From Spirosoma aerolatum (GTDB taxonomy: Bacteria > Bacteroidota > Bacteroidia > Cytophagales > Spirosomataceae), in the NCBI RefSeq assembly GCF_002056795.1, contig NZ_CP020104.1, positions 7,905,001 to 7,959,595 of the forward strand: a stretch of 54,595 bases of DNA, written 5' to 3'. A program made the position numbers and the translations under genes. Positions 52,201 through 54,595 of the stretch are shown here, in pieces. A model generated the notes under the pieces. The model searched no databases and was not told where the DNA came from. It saw only the letters and a list, made by a program, of their open reading frames with translations. The first letter of the stretch is position 1. Each line of letters opens with the position of its first letter.

Positions 52201-54595
52201 GGCTGAACCCGGTGGCGAAGCGGTTTTCTGGATCGGGAATAGCCAGCCGGGCTGGATTTTATTAACGGTAGAAGAAAATCATCAGATTGTCCGTGAGGAA
52301 TGGATCAAAACCGATGGCCGCCCCCGGCGTATTAGTTTACCCGTTACTGAGCAGCAGCGTGGCGGGTTTGCCGTTCATTTTGCCATGGTTCAGACCGGCA
52401 GGCTTTACCAGAAAACGCAACTCATAACTGTTCCGTTTACTAATAAACAACTTATCATCGAAACCCAGACGTTCCGAAACAAACTCAAGCCGGGCGAACG
52501 AGAAGAATGGACGTTGAAGGTAGGTGGGCTGGATAAGCTACCTGCCGAAGTAGTAGCTACGTTGTACGATGCTTCATTAGACGCTTTTGCTCCGCTCAAC
52601 TGGCCAACGGTACTCTATCAGGTGTATAGCCCTATTTTTTCAGACTGGCAGTCGGGTGGTTTTGGCGTTCAGTCTAGCCGGAACCTAATCTATCGGTATC
52701 GTCCTGACATAGCCGTTCCGACACTGCGGTATGATCAGTTGCTGTGGCTGGCCCAGAATAATGTGATACGTATACGAGGGTATGCGCCCGGAAAGCCTAT
52801 GATGGCCATGGCTAAGCGAGCTAACGCTATGGAACAGGATGCAGCAGGTGGAAGGGTAGAAGCAAAACTAGAAGAATTACATGAAGCTGTGGCGGCTGAA
52901 CCTGGCCCGAATTATAAGGCCGATTCGCCAGCTAAACAACTTGAACTCATCAATCCGCGCCGGAACTTCAACGAAACAGCGTTCTTTTTCCCGCAACTCA
53001 AAACGGACGAGCAGGGGCGAGTTGTCTTGAAATTTACGATGCCCGAAGCCCTTACGCGCTGGCGGTTGCTGGCCTTTGCTCATACCAAAGACCTGAAAAC
53101 GGGAACGCTGGAACGTGAAATCATTACGCAGAAAGAATTGATGATTACGGCCAATTCGCCCCGTTTCCTGCGCGAAGGCGATACCATTCAGGTGCGGGCG
53201 CGGCTAACCAATTTGTCTGATCGGCCTTTATCCGACGTTAAGGCTAACCTGCTGCTGACCAATGCACTGACGGGGGAATCATTACCTGTTCCGCAACGAA
53301 TAGCTGGCGAGCAAGTGGCTATGATAGTACCCGGCCTGAGTACATCGGTGGGCTGGACGATAATTGTACCAAAGGGCCTGGAAGCCGTTACTTGCCGATT
53401 GACGGCGCAGTCAGGTACGTTTACCGATGGGGAAGAATTTACCGTTCCGGTGTTACCCAACCGTATGCTCGTGACGGATTCGCAGCCGTACTGGGTTAAT
53501 GGCAAGGGAGCCAAGGCGTTCAAGCTGAAGCCTCTGACAAATCTCAACCCAGAGATACCCGTACAGCATGAGCGGCTGACTGTGGAAGTTACAAGCAATC
53601 CGAGCTGGTATGCGTTGCAATCGCTGCCCTATCTGATGGAGTATCAGTACGAGTGTGCAGAGCAGCTTTTCAGTCGATTGTATGCCAATAGCCTGGCCGC
53701 GCATATTGTGGGGAGCAAGCCGGTTTTCCGTCAGGTAATTGCTGAATGGCAAAAGAATCCACCCAAAAGCCCACTGGAAACAAACGAGGAATTAAAAGCC
53801 GTTGCGCTGGAGAACTCGCCCTGGCTGGTCAGTGCCCGGTCGGAGACTGAACGTCAGGCAAAGTTAGGTCAGTTACTGGATGCGAACCGGATGGAAAGCG
53901 AACAGCGACTGGCGTTTGACAAATTACAGCAACTGCAAACGGATAACGGCGGCCTTCGATGGTTTGGTGGCATGGAGCCGAATCTGTCAATCACCTTACA
54001 TATTCTGGGTGGCTTTGGGCATTTGCAGAAATTGGGTGTCAAATTTCCCGATGACGTGCAGGCCAAACGGGTCGATATGCAGGCTCGTGCCATTCAATAT
54101 GTAGATGCCGAGCTGAAAAAATGGGTAGATGAACAGCAAAAAGCTGATTCGAAGAAGGGGACGAAAGTGGTAGGAAATGGGTATTTCTCGGCTACTCAAT
54201 ATCTATACGCCCGGAGTTTTTACCTCGATAAACCTGTCGATAAAGCGGTACTGGCCTATCTGAAACGGCAGATTACGGAGCAGTGGCAGAAGCAAAGTTT
54301 GCAGGGGCAGGCGCTTTCGGCGATGGCGCTCTCCCGCTATGGCGATACCAAAACTGCGAATGGGATTCTAGCGTCGCTACGGGAGCGGACCCGAAAAAGT
54401 GAGGAGTTAGGGATGTACTGGCCCGACAATACCAGCGGCCTCTATTGGTATCAGACCCCGATTGAAACACAAGCTTACCTGATTGAAGCATTTGGTGAAA
54501 TCAACCCAAATCAGGCTGAAATCGACGACATGAAACGCTGGCTGTTGCGGCAAAAACAAACCCAATCCTGGGAGTCGACCAAGGCAACCACCGAA
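49217..54595 (+). CDS. Alpha-2-macroglobulin family protein, N-terminal 1793 residues
   Basis: An exported giant protein (signal MHAYLSVFYILIAMAATAQ) that stays open to the window edge; 1793 codons are present and the C-terminus is missing. A helical region covers about the first 350 residues, followed by stacked MG domains, including the typical FTDRAIYRPGQPIYVKG (about 617-633). The thioester motif is YECAEQ (C1480 to Q1483), in place of the usual CGEQ, so a covalent protease trap is likely. Bacterial relatives such as E. coli YfaS trap attacking proteases in the periplasm. No PBP1C gene (the YfaS partner in enterics) is in the window. A near-consensus -7 (TAGCTTTC at 49176-49183) lies upstream. 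Confidence 0.9.
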   Translation, partial: MHAYLSVFYILIAMAATAQNRLPDYTRDWKRADSLASKGLPKSALEIANRIYKEAKAQKNYQQVVKASIARTVFRSFSDEDAYKEIIHALESDIADVPEPGKSVLQSVRAGIYWQYFQQNRYKFYNRTTVNTGNSSSTSSGANDDFTSWDARQLVDVITKAYLASVQPHELLQKTPITAYEALLEKGDADARPLRPTLYDLLAHRALEFFQNTEPDLLKPVFRFELDQPSFLAGPEVFTKLTIQSLDSLSGRYQALHIYQQLLAFHLVDANPNALADADVLRLAFVHRYSVVPERDSLYRQTLEKQIARYKNSAAEAVYAYQFAEFLANHGVVNPLYEGGGLGDKPVQPNKWNAKQAADICRDIRKRFPQTRAAKQADQLLSRLVSSNYSVQVEQVNVPNQPFRALVNYQNVNKLLYRIIRLSVSELQNYRDLYRNDDQLKKLYTAWQKRPVVTEYTISLPDDGDLNSHAIEMPIMGLPTGHYMLLATNDSKFQDKIESVQYAAFSVSTLGYIAQPVNEEKRLQKIVVTNRLTGQPLADVQVSVVGENSPAPIPGRHPSKTNANGWVEMVPGAQSQQNNFYYLIASGNDTLLSERQYYYRYAYERNEPKAQTYTQFFTDRAIYRPGQPIYVKGLLYEGKSNLFDVVSGTDIAVEFRDQNGERIAMQTLRTNEFGTFSASFTAPVGRLTGMMTIQTLTGSTTIRVEEYKRPSFEVKIKPITQSFKLGQTVTLSAETKTFSGAVVDGAAIRYRVVRKLRPRWEWWYMARNLNQTEIANGSAQTDNKGNVTITFPATPDREQARSTNPVFDFDVTIDVTDQAGETRTATETLHIGYSALRAELRIPAQVEIENAAPFPLRVTNQSDQPVSAKGQLTIYRLQPPSRLLRNRLWNRPDRQLLSKAEFEKLFPNDLFANEADPRTWPKGEVVQQQLITAPADSLIKPALNRYTPGEYVAELKLTDSAGEVSQEQVFFAVVNDRQPVASARIDDWVQVRKATAEPGGEAVFWIGNSQPGWILLTVEENHQIVREEWIKTDGRPRRISLPVTEQQRGGFAVHFAMVQTGRLYQKTQLITVPFTNKQLIIETQTFRNKLKPGEREEWTLKVGGLDKLPAEVVATLYDASLDAFAPLNWPTVLYQVYSPIFSDWQSGGFGVQSSRNLIYRYRPDIAVPTLRYDQLLWLAQNNVIRIRGYAPGKPMMAMAKRANAMEQDAAGGRVEAKLEELHEAVAAEPGPNYKADSPAKQLELINPRRNFNETAFFFPQLKTDEQGRVVLKFTMPEALTRWRLLAFAHTKDLKTGTLEREIITQKELMITANSPRFLREGDTIQVRARLTNLSDRPLSDVKANLLLTNALTGESLPVPQRIAGEQVAMIVPGLSTSVGWTIIVPKGLEAVTCRLTAQSGTFTDGEEFTVPVLPNRMLVTDSQPYWVNGKGAKAFKLKPLTNLNPEIPVQHERLTVEVTSNPSWYALQSLPYLMEYQYECAEQLFSRLYANSLAAHIVGSKPVFRQVIAEWQKNPPKSPLETNEELKAVALENSPWLVSARSETERQAKLGQLLDANRMESEQRLAFDKLQQLQTDNGGLRWFGGMEPNLSITLHILGGFGHLQKLGVKFPDDVQAKRVDMQARAIQYVDAELKKWVDEQQKADSKKGTKVVGNGYFSATQYLYARSFYLDKPVDKAVLAYLKRQITEQWQKQSLQGQALSAMALSRYGDTKTANGILASLRERTRKSEELGMYWPDNTSGLYWYQTPIETQAYLIEAFGEINPNQAEIDDMKRWLLRQKQTQSWESTKATTE

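Overview
The window reads as chromosomal DNA of a Bacteroidota bacterium, most likely a Cytophagales/Spirosoma-like organism. This rests on a GldJ-type gliding lipoprotein, a DUF4175 protein, LVIVD and META-like lipoproteins, an ECF sigma factor followed by a barrel-bearing membrane protein, and promoter elements of the Bacteroidota type (TAnnTTTG). The species cannot be named from sequence alone. No rRNA, tRNA, CRISPR array, integrase or transposase was seen.

Left third (1-20.5 kb). The first 4.3 kb hold a partial proline-catabolism gene (pruA), threonine synthase (thrC) and a TPR protein. The 486-base gene-free stretch at 3810-4295 carries seven exact DnaA boxes plus several one-mismatch boxes beside AT-rich DNA, and is the best candidate for the chromosomal replication origin. 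It lies close to mnmG (gidA), a classic origin neighbour. More DnaA boxes lie upstream of thrC and inside the thrC terminator. A near-consensus ParB site (parS) sits 13 kb away at 17121-17136. Next come housekeeping genes, almost all on the minus strand: a methyltransferase, mnmG, a large DUF4175 coiled-coil protein, a GldJ-like lipoprotein, mfd, a barstar-like protein, a three-gene MhqE/MhqD-type aromatic or quinone detoxification operon, and pdhA. comF is the exception on the plus strand.

Middle (20.6-36.4 kb, mainly plus strand). recF is followed by a TetR-TolC-adaptor-RND efflux operon, an exported propeller-like lipoprotein, a membrane metallophosphoesterase, a dienelactone hydrolase, two Tyr/Gly/Pro-rich secreted proteins, a gamma-glutamylcyclotransferase and a small basic exported peptide. 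typA/bipA closes this part, and its 5' leader is almost entirely one 100-base near-perfect hairpin.

Right third (36.4-54.6 kb). A seven-gene minus-strand operon starts with an ECF sigma factor. It continues with a protein that joins an anti-sigma-like N-terminus, one inner-membrane helix and an outer-membrane beta-barrel, then a small lipoprotein, a lipoprotein serpin with an inhibitory-type hinge, two META-like lipoproteins, and a third lipoprotein gene broken by an in-frame TAG. A terminator separates this from an LVIVD lipoprotein/outer-membrane protein pair. On the plus strand are a sugar isomerase/epimerase with a membrane-bound dehydrogenase-like CxxCH cytochrome, then (past a minus-strand cyclophilin) the start of a very large alpha-2-macroglobulin with a thioester-type CAEQ motif that runs off the window. 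The serpin and the macroglobulin are two unrelated protease-trap families encoded within about 8 kb.
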